From assembly GCF_001513675.1 (NCBI RefSeq), contig NZ_CP013859.1:2047081-2111080 (forward strand): a stretch of DNA of 64,000 nt, written 5' to 3'. Source of the stretch: Microbacterium sp. XT11. Lineage in GTDB: Bacteria > Actinomycetota > Actinomycetes > Actinomycetales > Microbacteriaceae. Of this stretch, positions 15,677 to 23,921 are shown in pieces. Position 1 is the stretch's first letter. Every line of letters starts with the position of its first letter. The notes beneath the pieces were generated by a model. It worked only from the letters and a program-made list of their open reading frames with translations, did not search any database and had not been told where the DNA came from. The position numbers and the translations under genes are program-made.

Positions 15677-16540
15677 ATGGCCCCACTCTTCGCCGGCCCC
15701 GCCGACCTGCATCTGCATTCGAACCACTCCGACGGGACGCAGTCTCCCGCCGAAGTCGTACGGCAGGCGCACGCGCACGGCGTCCGCACGCTCGCGCTGA
15801 CGGATCACGACCGCACGACCGGCTGGGACGAGGCGGGGGCCGAGGCGAGTCGGCTGGGCATGACCTTCATCCCGGGCATGGAGCTGTCGGCCAAGCACGA
15901 GTGGCGCAGCGTGCACGTGCTCGGTTACCTCTTCGACCCGGAGAACGCGGCGCTGCGCGCCGAGACCGACCGCATCCGCGACGACAGGATCGGCAGGGCG
16001 GAGCGCATCGTCCGCAACATCGCGCGTGACTACGACCTGCGCTGGGAGGACGTGGTGGCGCAGACCCTCGAGGACGCGACGGTCGGGCGTCCCCACATCG
16101 CCGACGCGTTGGTCGCCCGTGGCATCGTGCGAGACCGCACCGAGGCCTTCGACGGCATCCTGCATCCGCGTGAGGGGTACTACGAACCGCATTACGCCCC
16201 CGATCCGCTCACGGCTGTGCGGCTCATCACCGATGCGGGAGGAGTGGCCGTGATCGCGCATCCCGCGACGTCTGGACGCGATCGCATGATGCCCGTGCCG
16301 TTCCTCGAACGGCTGATCGCCGCGGGCCTCGGCGGCTTCGAGATCGATCACAGGGAGAACACCGCGTCCGGCAAGCGGCTGCTGCGCGAGATCGCGGCGG
16401 CGAACGACCTGATCGTCACCGGGTCCAGCGACTACCACGGCGCAGGCAAGCCCAACGTGCCGGGCGAGAACACCACGTCGGACGAGATGGTGGCCCGACT
16501 CATCGCCCGAGCCACCGGTACCACACCCCGCTACCCCTGA
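15677..16540 (+). CDS. PHP-domain phosphoesterase
   Basis: 287 residues with the metal-binding motifs of the polymerase/histidinol phosphatase family: DLHLHSNHSDGT at 10-21, ALTDHD near 40, HVLGY, AHPATSG and SSDYHG near the end. The likely role is a 5'-3' RNase AM/nucleoside 3',5'-bisphosphate phosphatase type activity, as known for other stand-alone PHP proteins, but the exact substrate is not readable. Divergent from the EEP gene. Confidence 0.88.
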   Translation: MAPLFAGPADLHLHSNHSDGTQSPAEVVRQAHAHGVRTLALTDHDRTTGWDEAGAEASRLGMTFIPGMELSAKHEWRSVHVLGYLFDPENAALRAETDRIRDDRIGRAERIVRNIARDYDLRWEDVVAQTLEDATVGRPHIADALVARGIVRDRTEAFDGILHPREGYYEPHYAPDPLTAVRLITDAGGVAVIAHPATSGRDRMMPVPFLERLIAAGLGGFEIDHRENTASGKRLLREIAAANDLIVTGSSDYHGAGKPNVPGENTTSDEMVARLIARATGTTPRYP

Positions 16541-16590
16541 CGCTCGGCGGACTGTCGGCGTTCTCCCTGCTCACTGTCGAGCACGGGCCC

Positions 16591-16596
16591 TACCGT
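16591..16596 (+). promoter_or_regulatory. -10 box of the DUF817 gene
   Basis: TACCGT, 7 nt before the ATG at 16604. Confidence 0.5.
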
Positions 16597-16603
16597 TCGA
16601 GGA

Positions 16604-17593
16604 ATGCGATGGGGGACCAGACTCGAGCAGCGCATCGACGGCGCCGCGCACCGCCTTCTGACCGATGCCCCCACGGGCGGCGTGCGCGCGTGGCTCACCG
16701 AGGCCGCGGTGTTCGTGCTCAAGCAGGCCTGGGCCTGCGTCTTCGGCGCAGCGCTCCTCGTCGCGATCGTGGCAGCGCGGCTCTGGTACCCCGACGACGC
16801 ACCGCTCGCGCGCAACGACCTCCTCACGATCACGGCCGTGCTCATCCAGGCGGCCATGCTCGTCTTCCGGCTCGAGAGCGGCCGTGAGCTCTGGGTGATC
16901 GTGCTGTTCCACCTCGCGGGCACGGGGATGGAGGTCTTCAAGACCGATGTCGGCTCATGGGCGTACGCGGCCGACGGCGTGCTCCGGATCGGCGGCGTAC
17001 CGCTGTTCAGCGGATTCATGTATGCAGCGGTGGGCTCGTACATGGTGCGCGTGCACCGGTTGTTCGACCTCGGCTTCACCAGGTATCCGCGACGCTGGCT
17101 CACGACGGTGCTCGCCGTCGCGATCTACGTGAACTTCTTCACGCACCACTGGTGGTGGGATCTCCGCTGGGTGCTGCTGGCGGGCATCGTGGCGCTCTGG
17201 CTCCCCACGGTCATGAATGCGAGGGTGTGGCGTCGGACGATCCGCCTGCCCCTGCTCGCCGTGTTCGCGGGCGTGGCGGTGTTCATCTACCTGGCCGAGA
17301 ACATCGGCACGTGGGCGGGCGCCTGGGTCTATCCCGACCAGGTGGCGGCATGGCAGCCGGTGTCGCCGAGCAAGCTGAGCTCGTGGTTCCTGCTCATGAT
17401 CATCTCGGTCGTGATGGTGACATGGGTGTTCCCGCCGCGGCGGCCGTCGCCCGCGGACGCACGAAGGGCGGATGCCTCGGCGTCCGCCCTTTCAGAGAGC
17501 CCTCAGGCGCCGGCGGCCGGAGCGGCTCCCGCCCCGCCGGAACCCCCGCGACGTCGGCGGCGGCGACGGGCCGGGGCCGGCTTGCCGTCGTGA
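16604..17593 (+). CDS. DUF817 family integral membrane protein
   Basis: 329 residues with about seven to eight membrane helices. FFTHHWWWDLRW, VFIYLAENIGTWAGAWVYP and SKLSSWFLLMIISVVMVTW are hallmark DUF817 segments; function unknown. The conserved family part ends near residue 285. The last ~45 residues are Ala/Pro-rich with a run of seven arginines. They read through the helicase terminator hairpin and overlap the antisense helicase gene by 91 bp, so the natural C-terminus may be shorter or the extension recently acquired. Confidence 0.8.
   Translation: MRWGTRLEQRIDGAAHRLLTDAPTGGVRAWLTEAAVFVLKQAWACVFGAALLVAIVAARLWYPDDAPLARNDLLTITAVLIQAAMLVFRLESGRELWVIVLFHLAGTGMEVFKTDVGSWAYAADGVLRIGGVPLFSGFMYAAVGSYMVRVHRLFDLGFTRYPRRWLTTVLAVAIYVNFFTHHWWWDLRWVLLAGIVALWLPTVMNARVWRRTIRLPLLAVFAGVAVFIYLAENIGTWAGAWVYPDQVAAWQPVSPSKLSSWFLLMIISVVMVTWVFPPRRPSPADARRADASASALSESPQAPAAGAAPAPPEPPRRRRRRRAGAGLPS
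17464..17491. terminator. terminator of the 17.5-kb helicase gene
   Basis: AAGGGCGGA and its complement TCCGCCCTT (9 bp, extendable to about 12) enclose a short loop, just beyond the helicase stop at 17503 on the minus strand. On the plus strand it lies inside the DUF817 reading frame. Confidence 0.7.
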
Positions 17594-19038
17594 TGCTCCT
17601 TGCCGGCGCCGTCGTGCGTGCCCGCGCCTTCGGCATCCCGGTCGCCCGCCGGAGCGGCGGAACCGGTGCCTGCCGGGGCATCGGAGGCCGCGGACTGCGG
17701 ACCCTTGCCCTCGGCGAACGTCGAGCCGACCGGCTCGGCGCTGCGGCGACGGCGGCGGCGACGGCGGGGGCCGCCCCCCGAGGTCCCCGCCGCGGCAGCA
17801 TCCGCCGCACGCTCGGCGCGGGGAGCGCGTGCGGGCTTCTCGGCCTTCGGCGCCGTGACCAGCCGGCCCTTGGTGCCCTCAGGGATGTCCAGGTCGGTGT
17901 ACAGGTGGGGGCTCGACGAGTATGTCTCGACGGGCTCGGGCTGGCCGAACTCCAGCGCGCGGTTGATGAGGGCCCACTTGTGCAGGTCCTCCCAGTCGAC
18001 GAAGGTCACCGCGATGCCCGTCTTGCCCGCACGGCCGGTTCGCCCGGCACGGTGCAGGTAGGTCTTCTCCTCGTCGGGGATCGTGTGGTTGATGACGTGC
18101 GTGACGTCGTCGACGTCGATGCCGCGCGCTGCGACGTCGGTGGCGACCAGCACGTCCTTCTTGCCGGCCTTGAACGCCGCCATCGAGCGCTCGCGCTGGT
18201 CCTGGCCCATGTCGCCGTGCACGCCGCCGACGTTGAAGCCGCGGTCGTTCAGCTCGTCGACGAGGCGCTGCGCCGCGCGCTTGGTGCGGGTGAAGATCAC
18301 GGTCTTGCCGCGGCCCTCGGCCTGCAGGATGCGCGCGATGATCTCGTCCTTGTCGAGAGAGTGCGCGCGGTACACGAGGTGCTTGATGTTCGCCTGGGTG
18401 AGCCCCTCGTCGGGGTCGTTGGCCCTGATGTGGATCGGGTTGCTCATGAACCGGCGCGCGAGCGCGACGATCGGGCCGGGCATGGTGGCGGAGAAGAGCT
18501 GGGTGTGCCGCTTCTCCGGGACCTTCTGGAAGATCTTCTCGATGTCGGCGAGGAAGCCGAGGTCGAGCATCTTGTCGGCCTCGTCGAGCACGACCTCGGT
18601 CGCCTGGGAGAGGTCGAGCAGACGCTGGCCCGCGAGGTCGATGAGGCGGCCGGGCGTGCCGACCACGATCTGCGCTCCGGCCTTCAGCTGGTCGATCTGA
18701 CCCTCGTAGGCCTTGCCGCCGTAGATCGCGACCACCGTGGTCGAGCGGTTCGAGGTGAGCAGGTCGATGTCTTCGTACACCTGCACCGCGAGCTCGCGGG
18801 TCGGCACGACGATGAGCGCCTTGACCCCGGGCTCGGGGTCGGCGCCGAGCCGCTGGACGACGGGGATGCCGAAGCCGAACGTCTTGCCCGTGCCGGTCTT
18901 GGCCTGGCCGATGATGTCCTGACCGGGGAGCCCGAGCGGGATGGTCTGCTCCTGGATGGGGAAGGCATCGACGATGCCCTTCGACGCGAGCGCGTCGACG
19001 ATGTCCTGATCGATTCCGAGATCAGCGAAAGTTGTCAC
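17503..19038 (-). CDS. DEAD/DEAH-box RNA helicase (RhlE type, Rv3211-like)
   Basis: 511 residues starting at GTG. Q motif FPIQEQ, Walker A AKTGTGKT at 46-53, PTREL near 79, GTPGRL near 128, DEAD at 152-155, SATMP, and HRAGRTGRAGKTG. The C-terminal ~110 residues are Ala/Arg-rich with repeated RRRRRRR blocks, probably for RNA binding. Its place next to the ferritin-like gene, DUF3107 and adnAB matches Rv3211 in M. tuberculosis. It is a second helicase in the window besides the one at 0.3 kb. Confidence 0.92.
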   Translation of the reverse strand: MTTFADLGIDQDIVDALASKGIVDAFPIQEQTIPLGLPGQDIIGQAKTGTGKTFGFGIPVVQRLGADPEPGVKALIVVPTRELAVQVYEDIDLLTSNRSTTVVAIYGGKAYEGQIDQLKAGAQIVVGTPGRLIDLAGQRLLDLSQATEVVLDEADKMLDLGFLADIEKIFQKVPEKRHTQLFSATMPGPIVALARRFMSNPIHIRANDPDEGLTQANIKHLVYRAHSLDKDEIIARILQAEGRGKTVIFTRTKRAAQRLVDELNDRGFNVGGVHGDMGQDQRERSMAAFKAGKKDVLVATDVAARGIDVDDVTHVINHTIPDEEKTYLHRAGRTGRAGKTGIAVTFVDWEDLHKWALINRALEFGQPEPVETYSSSPHLYTDLDIPEGTKGRLVTAPKAEKPARAPRAERAADAAAAGTSGGGPRRRRRRRRSAEPVGSTFAEGKGPQSAASDAPAGTGSAAPAGDRDAEGAGTHDGAGKEHHDGKPAPARRRRRRRGGSGGAGAAPAAGA

Positions 19039-19191
19039 TGGTGACTGCCTGTCCGGCGACCTGCGAGATCGCCACGTTCACGGATCCACGCCGTCTCATG
19101 TGCCACAGGCGCGGGCCCCGCTCCGACGGCGGGGACGCGACAAGCCTACCGGAGCGGCCCGACGCACCCCATCGGCGGTGCCGGGCGACGG

Positions 19192-19197
19192 TAGTGT
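19192..19197 (+). promoter_or_regulatory. -10 box upstream of the ferritin-like gene
   Basis: TAGTGT. Six nt further is a GTG, not the ATG of the main gene, which lies 31 nt from the box. Confidence 0.5.
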
Positions 19198-19203
19198 GAA
19201 GCC

Positions 19204-19236
19204 GTGGTGAACTGGGTGGAGTGCCGTCATGGCTAA
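19204..19236 (+). CDS. possible leaderless 10-codon upstream ORF
   Basis: GTG at 19204 is exactly 6 nt after TAGTGT and opens a reading frame VVNWVECRHG that stops with TAA at 19234-19236, past the ATG of the next gene at 19229. Frames differ. By the spacing rule seen elsewhere in the window this would be a leaderless mini-gene translationally coupled to the ferritin-like gene. A GGTGGAG ribosome-binding site also serves the main ATG, so the ORF may be chance. Confidence 0.35.
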   Translation: MVNWVECRHG

Positions 19237-19945
19237 GTGGTTCTGGAACCGGAGCAAGGCTCCGAGGCGCACGCTCATGCTCCGCAGCAGGGGCGACCAG
19301 GGCGGCGCGACGCGCGTGGACTTCGCCGAGCTCGCCCCCGAGCTCAACCGCTTCCTCGGTCAGGCGGCGTACCTGCAGCTGGGGTACTTCGAGACGCTCA
19401 CCCGTCTCATCAGGGCGACGCCAGACCTCTCGGAGAAGGAGGCGCTGTCGCGCGCCGCGGGTGCGACGCTGACGAAGCACCGTGCGATCGTCGACCTCAT
19501 CGTTGACCGAGGCGAAGACCCGACGCAGCTCATGCTGCCGTTCCGCGAGAACCTCGACGCGTTCCGGCGGAAGACCATCGGCGCACGGCCCCGTGAGACC
19601 CTCCTCGCGGTCTACATCACGGCCGGCATGCTCGACGACTTCTACCTCGCGCTGGCGTCGAGCTACGGAGACACGGGTGAGCGCGTGCGCGAGATCCTCA
19701 GCGAGGATGACGCGCGACACGAGATCGTCGCGATCATCCAGGAGACGATCGAGAGCGACGAGGAGTGGCGATCGCTGCTGTCGATGTGGGCGCGGCGGCT
19801 GGTGGGCGACACGATCCTCGTGTGCCGCTCCGCGCTGCGCCCCGAACGGCTCGCGGCTGCAGACGACGAGCGCATCGAGCCCGTCTACACCGAGCTCATG
19901 GGCGCGCACGCACGCCGCATGGACGCGATGGGCCTCGCCTCGTAG
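19229..19945 (+). CDS. ferritin-like fold protein (MiaE-like, Rv3210c-like)
   Basis: 238 residues, mostly helical. FLGQAAYLQLGYFETLTRLI, a TLTKHRAIVDLI segment and EDDARHEIVAIIQETI supply Glu and His residues in the spacing expected for a diiron four-helix bundle, close to the MiaE-like tRNA hydroxylase group. In mycobacteria Rv3210c occupies the same place beside the RhlE helicase. Whether it hydroxylates modified tRNA or acts as another oxidoreductase is unknown. Divergent from the helicase. Confidence 0.8.
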   Translation: MAKWFWNRSKAPRRTLMLRSRGDQGGATRVDFAELAPELNRFLGQAAYLQLGYFETLTRLIRATPDLSEKEALSRAAGATLTKHRAIVDLIVDRGEDPTQLMLPFRENLDAFRRKTIGARPRETLLAVYITAGMLDDFYLALASSYGDTGERVREILSEDDARHEIVAIIQETIESDEEWRSLLSMWARRLVGDTILVCRSALRPERLAAADDERIEPVYTELMGAHARRMDAMGLAS

Positions 19946-19957
19946 GGTTCAGCCTCC

Positions 19958-20014
19958 GACGCTCACGCGAAGGTGCCGCGGTCTCAGACGCTCGCGCGAT
20001 GGTGCCGCGGTCAG
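19958..20014. repeat. 29-bp imperfect tandem duplication
   Basis: GACGCTCACGCGAAGGTGCCG at 19958 recurs as GACGCTCGCGCGATGGTGCCG at 19987, a 29-bp period with two mismatches in the first 21 bases. The second copy runs into the stop of the small membrane gene. It lies between converging genes, like the 28-bp array at the left end, and also contains CAGACG. Confidence 0.65.
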
Positions 20015-20298
20015 ATGCCGAGAGCAGCCCTGGCCTCGGCATCCGAGCGCCGTCGCAGAGCGACGACCGCGAGCGTGATGAGCGAGGCGACGACGACGGA
20101 GCCCAGCACGCTCGCCAGCCACAGCCAGATGCTGTCCTGGCCGACGCCGGCCCACTGCATGGTGGTGTACGCGGCGGCCGCGAGCGCCGTCGCGATGCCG
20201 GGCGTCATGGCGACGCCCCGCAGCGGACGCTCAGGGATGAGGTAGTGCGCCGCGATGCCGAGCACGCACGCGCCGATGAGGGCGAGCAGGATGTACAT
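20011..20298 (-). CDS. small three-TM membrane protein, unknown
   Basis: 95 residues with three hydrophobic segments (about 3-20, 32-50 and 58-82) and a short basic C-terminus. I recognise no family. It begins 4 nt after the DUF3107 stop and so belongs to that transcript. The hydrophobicity pattern and coupling make it a believable gene rather than a shadow. Confidence 0.65.
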   Translation of the reverse strand: MYILLALIGACVLGIAAHYLIPERPLRGVAMTPGIATALAAAAYTTMQWAGVGQDSIWLWLASVLGSVVVASLITLAVVALRRRSDAEARAALGI

Positions 20299-20302
20299 CG
20301 GG

Positions 20303-20527
20303 TCAGGCCACGAATCCGACGCGGCGGGACTCCTCGGTGCCGAGCTCGACGTACGCGAGATGGGCGGTCGGCACGATGTAGGAGTTGCCCTTCACATCGG
20401 CGAGGTCGAGGTGCGTGCTGCTCTGCTCGAGCGCTGCTGCGATCTTGCCGCGGATCTCGTCCGCGGTCGCGGCGGTCTCGAAGCTCAGCTCGCGGCCGGT
20501 GTTGACGATGCCGATGCGGATTTCCAC
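20303..20527 (-). CDS. DUF3107 small protein (Rv3208A-like)
   Basis: 74 residues beginning MEIRIGIVNTGRELSFET at a GTG with a good AAGGAG ribosome-binding site 7 nt upstream. The family is conserved across actinobacteria next to TetR, RhlE and ferritin-like genes; its M. tuberculosis member is TB9.4. Function unknown. Its leader holds a perfect 16-bp tandem duplication. Confidence 0.9.
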   Translation of the reverse strand: MEIRIGIVNTGRELSFETAATADEIRGKIAAALEQSSTHLDLADVKGNSYIVPTAHLAYVELGTEESRRVGFVA

Positions 20528-20535
20528 GCGTGCTC

Positions 20536-20567
20536 CTTGCGATTGACTCGACTTGCGATTGACTCGA
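20536..20567. repeat. perfect 16-bp tandem duplication in the DUF3107 leader
   Basis: CTTGCGATTGACTCGA occurs twice without a gap, at 20536-20551 and 20552-20567. The first copy abuts the ribosome-binding site of the DUF3107 gene. It lengthens the leader by one and a half helical turns and duplicates any protein or RNA element there. Confidence 0.85.
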
Positions 20568-20581
20568 GGGGACTGCGCCCA

Positions 20582-20587
20582 ACTCTA
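20582..20587 (-). promoter_or_regulatory. -10 box of the DUF3107 gene
   Basis: TAGAGT on the minus strand. It predicts a leader of about 48 nt that includes both 16-bp units. Confidence 0.45.
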
Positions 20588-20695
20588 CCTCCCGCGTCGG
20601 AGGCGGGATCGGCGCCCGGGCGCGGTTTCGCCGTGAGCGCACAGCGGGCGGCGGGACGACGGCGCCGGGCCCGCGACGATGTCCGCGGCCCGCAG

Positions 20696-20701
20696 TAGCG
20701 T
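20696..20701 (+). promoter_or_regulatory. -10 box of adnAB
   Basis: TAGCGT, 7 nt before the ATG at 20709. Confidence 0.55.
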
Positions 20702-20708
20702 GGTCTGC

Positions 20709-23700
20709 ATGACACCGGATGCCGCTCAGCAGCACGTCGTCGGCCTGCCGCCGACGTCGTCCGGCGTCATCATCGGAGGGCCGGGCACAGGCAAGACCCA
20801 TGCCTTGACGGAACGCGTGGTGAAACTCCTCGGATCGGGCGACGTCGCGCCCGAGGAGATCCTCGTCCTCACACCGAGCAGGCAGGCGGCGACCGCGCTG
20901 CGCGACCGCATCGGCGTGCGCATCGCGCAGGCCACGCCGGGCCCGTTGGCGCGGTCTCTGGGCTCCTTCGCCTTCCAGCTCGTGCGCGGTGCGATGGTGC
21001 GGGCCGGACAGGAGCCTCCGGCGCTTCTCACAGGTGCAGACCAGGACAGGATCATCGCCGACCTCATCGAGGGAGACGCCGAAGACGGCGCGATCGCGTG
21101 GCCCGCCGCGCTCAGCCCTTCCGTTCGCGCGTCCAGGGGGTTCCGGTCGGAGTTGCGGGCATTCATCGCCGAATGCACGGAGCTGGGTGCCGGCATCGAA
21201 GAACTCCGCGCTGCAGGAGATCCCGCCTGGAGCGCCGCTGCCGACTTCATCGTCGAGTACCGCTCGGTGCTCGACGCCGCCCGCGCAGCGCACCGTGACA
21301 CCGCCGACCTGCTGGCGGAAGCGCGCGAGATCCTTCTCACGGCCGACGCAGCCGTCCTCGGCCCGCTCGCCCGGCTGCGCGTCGTGATGATCGACGACGC
21401 GCAGGAGCTGACGCGGGGAGGCATCGCCGTCGTCGAGGCGCTGCAGCAGCGCGGCGTCGCGGTGCTCGCGTTCGGCGATCCCGACATCTCCTCGGGCGCC
21501 TTCCGCGGCGCCAGCCCAGAGCTGTTCGCGCGCCTGGCAGGCGTGCTCGGCGACGTGCACGTGCTCGACACTCCGCATCGGCAGGAGCCGGGGCTCACCG
21601 CGCTGACGCGCACGGTGATCCAGGCGATCGGCGTCTCGGGACGTGTCGAGCATCGGCGAGCACCCGAGCAGGCGGCCGACGGCAGGGGCGCCGCCGTGGT
21701 GTCGACCTTCCTCGCCGCGTCGCCGTATGAAGAGCTCGACCGCATCGCCGGGGTGATGCGCGAGTGGCATCTGAGCCACGGAGTGCCCTGGGACCGCATG
21801 GCCGTGATCGCGCACGACACGCGTCAGGTCACGCAGCTCGAGGCGGAACTCGCAGCGAGGGAGGTCCCCACTCGAGCCGCAGGTGTGCAGCGTCCTCTGG
21901 GCAGCGAGGGCGTCGTCCGCGACATCGTCGGGATCGTCCGGCTCGCGCTGACGCCTGTCGAGGAGCGAGAGGCCGTGCAGATCGAAGAAGCGCTGCGTAC
22001 GCCGTTCGGTGGCATGGACGCCATCGGGCTGCGACGATTGCGCGCGCGTCTGCGCCATATCGAGTTGCAGCACGGCGGTTCCACGCCGGCGCGTGAGCTG
22101 CTGCGACAGGCCTTCGCCGCACCGGCCCACTTCGACCTGATCGATTCGCCGGAGTCGCGGACCGCAGCGCGGCTCGCCGAGACGATCGCCGAGATGTCGG
22201 CCGCCGCCGAGCGGGGAGAGACGATCCACGACCTCCTCTGGCGCGTCTGGGAACAGGCGAGGGCGGTCGACGGGCGCTCGTTGCAGGTCGCGTGGCGCGA
22301 TATGGCGATGCAGGCCGCCGGGTCGGAGACAGCGCGGGCGCTCGATGCGCTGGTCGCCCTCTTCGACGCAGCCAAGCGTTTCGTCGAGCGCGCTCCCGAC
22401 GAGAGGGCCGAGATCTTCGTGCGGGACATCCTCGACAGCGAGGTGCCGGAAGATACGCTGTCCAGCCCGGAACGCCCAGGCCGGGTGACGCTCCTCACGC
22501 CTGCGACCGCGCTCGGCACGGAGTTCGATGCCGTCGTCGTCGCCGGCGTGCAAGACGGAGTGTGGCCGAACGTGCGCTTGCGTGGGGGGCTCCTGCAGAC
22601 GTGGCGGCTGGCCGACGCCCTGCTCGCCGCGCGAACCGGCATGCCGCTCGAGTCGCCGGGGGTCCTCGACCGACGCCGCGCTGTTCTGCATGACGAACTG
22701 CGACTCTTCGTGCGTGCTGTCTCCCGCGCGCGCAGGCGGCTCCTCATCACCGCGGTCGATGACGACGACCTGTCGCCGAGCCCCTTCTTCTCCTTCCTCC
22801 CGCCGCCCGATCCGGTGGACCGGCATGCGTCGGCGGAGCATCCGCTGACCCTCCGCGGCCTGGTGGCGCGCCATCGCCGCGCGCTCACGACGAACGCTCC
22901 GCCGCCCGCGCGTTCCGAAGCCGCGGCGCAGCTCGCCGTCCTCGCCCGCGAGGGCGTGCCCGGCGCCGATCCGGCCGACTGGTACGGCGTGGCCGCGCCG
23001 TCGACGGATGCTCCGCTGCGCGACCTCGCCGCGGTCGGCGCGCGGGTCTCGCCCTCGAAGCTCGAGTCGTACGAGGAGTGCGGGGTGAACTGGGTCGTCG
23101 CGGCTCTCGGCGGCGACACGGTGATGCCTCCCACGGCGGGCATCGGCACGATCATCCACGAGGCGATGGAGCGTTCGCCCGACGGCGATCTCGAGACGAT
23201 GCGCGCGGTCGTCGCCGAGCACTGGCCTGAGCTGGACTTCGAGACCGAATGGATCGCTCGCAAAGAGAGGCGCAGGGCCGAGCAGTTCGTGGACCGCCTG
23301 CACTCGTACCTGGGGGACGTGCGGCGCGACGGGGGTCGTGTCCTGGCGAGCGAGGTGGAGTTCCGCTTCGCCGTCGACATCCGCGACGGGCACGAGCCCG
23401 CGGTGGTGCCTGGGGGAGACGACTCCGCGCATCAGGCGGTCATCCACGGATTCATCGACAGGGTCGAGGCCTACCCCGACGGGGCGGGCGACCACGGCCA
23501 TGCGCGGGGAAGAGGCTGGGAGGGCATCCGCTGTGCTGCAGGAGGGGAGCGGGTCGTGGTGATCGACCTGAAGACCGGCAAGACCGATCCGGAGTCCGAC
23601 CCCGGCGTGCTCGATCACGCGCAGCTCGCGGCGTACCAGATCGCCGTGCAGCAGGGTCTGATCGAGGGCGCCGCCCCCGATGCGCTCGCCGGAGCCAGGC

Positions 23701-23921
23701 TCGTGATCGTCTCGAAGACGCTCGCGAAGAGCGATTACCGCATCGCGCATCAGCACACGCTCGGCGACGAGGCACGCCAGGCGTTCTTGCGCAGAGTGGC
23801 GGAGGCGGCTCGCGGCATGTCCGCCGCGAGCTTCACCGCACAGGTCGAATCACACTGCTCCGATACCCAGCGGAGGGTTCATCCGTGCCGCATCCACACC
23901 GTGCCGGCGGTGAGCGCATGA
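20709..23921 (+). CDS. adnA: AdnA-type helicase-nuclease subunit
   Basis: 1070 residues: an N-terminal UvrD-like motor and a C-terminal RecB-family nuclease. With AdnB it forms the actinobacterial end-resection machine for double-strand breaks. Walker A GGPGTGKT is at 23-30. Motor motifs are degenerate: IDDAQE instead of DEYQD, GDPDISSGAFRGA lacking the usual Gln, and no KGLEW motif. The nuclease keeps GTIIHEAMERS, VIDLKTGK (Asp/Lys) and QLAAYQIA. Three candidate cluster cysteines remain (EECGVNW, HCSDTQ, HPCRIH) where related nucleases have four. It overlaps adnB by 4 nt (ATGA). Confidence 0.9.
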   Translation: MTPDAAQQHVVGLPPTSSGVIIGGPGTGKTHALTERVVKLLGSGDVAPEEILVLTPSRQAATALRDRIGVRIAQATPGPLARSLGSFAFQLVRGAMVRAGQEPPALLTGADQDRIIADLIEGDAEDGAIAWPAALSPSVRASRGFRSELRAFIAECTELGAGIEELRAAGDPAWSAAADFIVEYRSVLDAARAAHRDTADLLAEAREILLTADAAVLGPLARLRVVMIDDAQELTRGGIAVVEALQQRGVAVLAFGDPDISSGAFRGASPELFARLAGVLGDVHVLDTPHRQEPGLTALTRTVIQAIGVSGRVEHRRAPEQAADGRGAAVVSTFLAASPYEELDRIAGVMREWHLSHGVPWDRMAVIAHDTRQVTQLEAELAAREVPTRAAGVQRPLGSEGVVRDIVGIVRLALTPVEEREAVQIEEALRTPFGGMDAIGLRRLRARLRHIELQHGGSTPARELLRQAFAAPAHFDLIDSPESRTAARLAETIAEMSAAAERGETIHDLLWRVWEQARAVDGRSLQVAWRDMAMQAAGSETARALDALVALFDAAKRFVERAPDERAEIFVRDILDSEVPEDTLSSPERPGRVTLLTPATALGTEFDAVVVAGVQDGVWPNVRLRGGLLQTWRLADALLAARTGMPLESPGVLDRRRAVLHDELRLFVRAVSRARRRLLITAVDDDDLSPSPFFSFLPPPDPVDRHASAEHPLTLRGLVARHRRALTTNAPPPARSEAAAQLAVLAREGVPGADPADWYGVAAPSTDAPLRDLAAVGARVSPSKLESYEECGVNWVVAALGGDTVMPPTAGIGTIIHEAMERSPDGDLETMRAVVAEHWPELDFETEWIARKERRRAEQFVDRLHSYLGDVRRDGGRVLASEVEFRFAVDIRDGHEPAVVPGGDDSAHQAVIHGFIDRVEAYPDGAGDHGHARGRGWEGIRCAAGGERVVVIDLKTGKTDPESDPGVLDHAQLAAYQIAVQQGLIEGAAPDALAGARLVIVSKTLAKSDYRIAHQHTLGDEARQAFLRRVAEAARGMSAASFTAQVESHCSDTQRRVHPCRIHTVPAVSA

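Noticed and set aside
20205..23756. A 1183-codon minus-strand frame opposite adnA
   Set aside because: Composition is typical of antisense of a high-GC gene, no motifs are present, and it crosses the DUF3107 gene in another frame.
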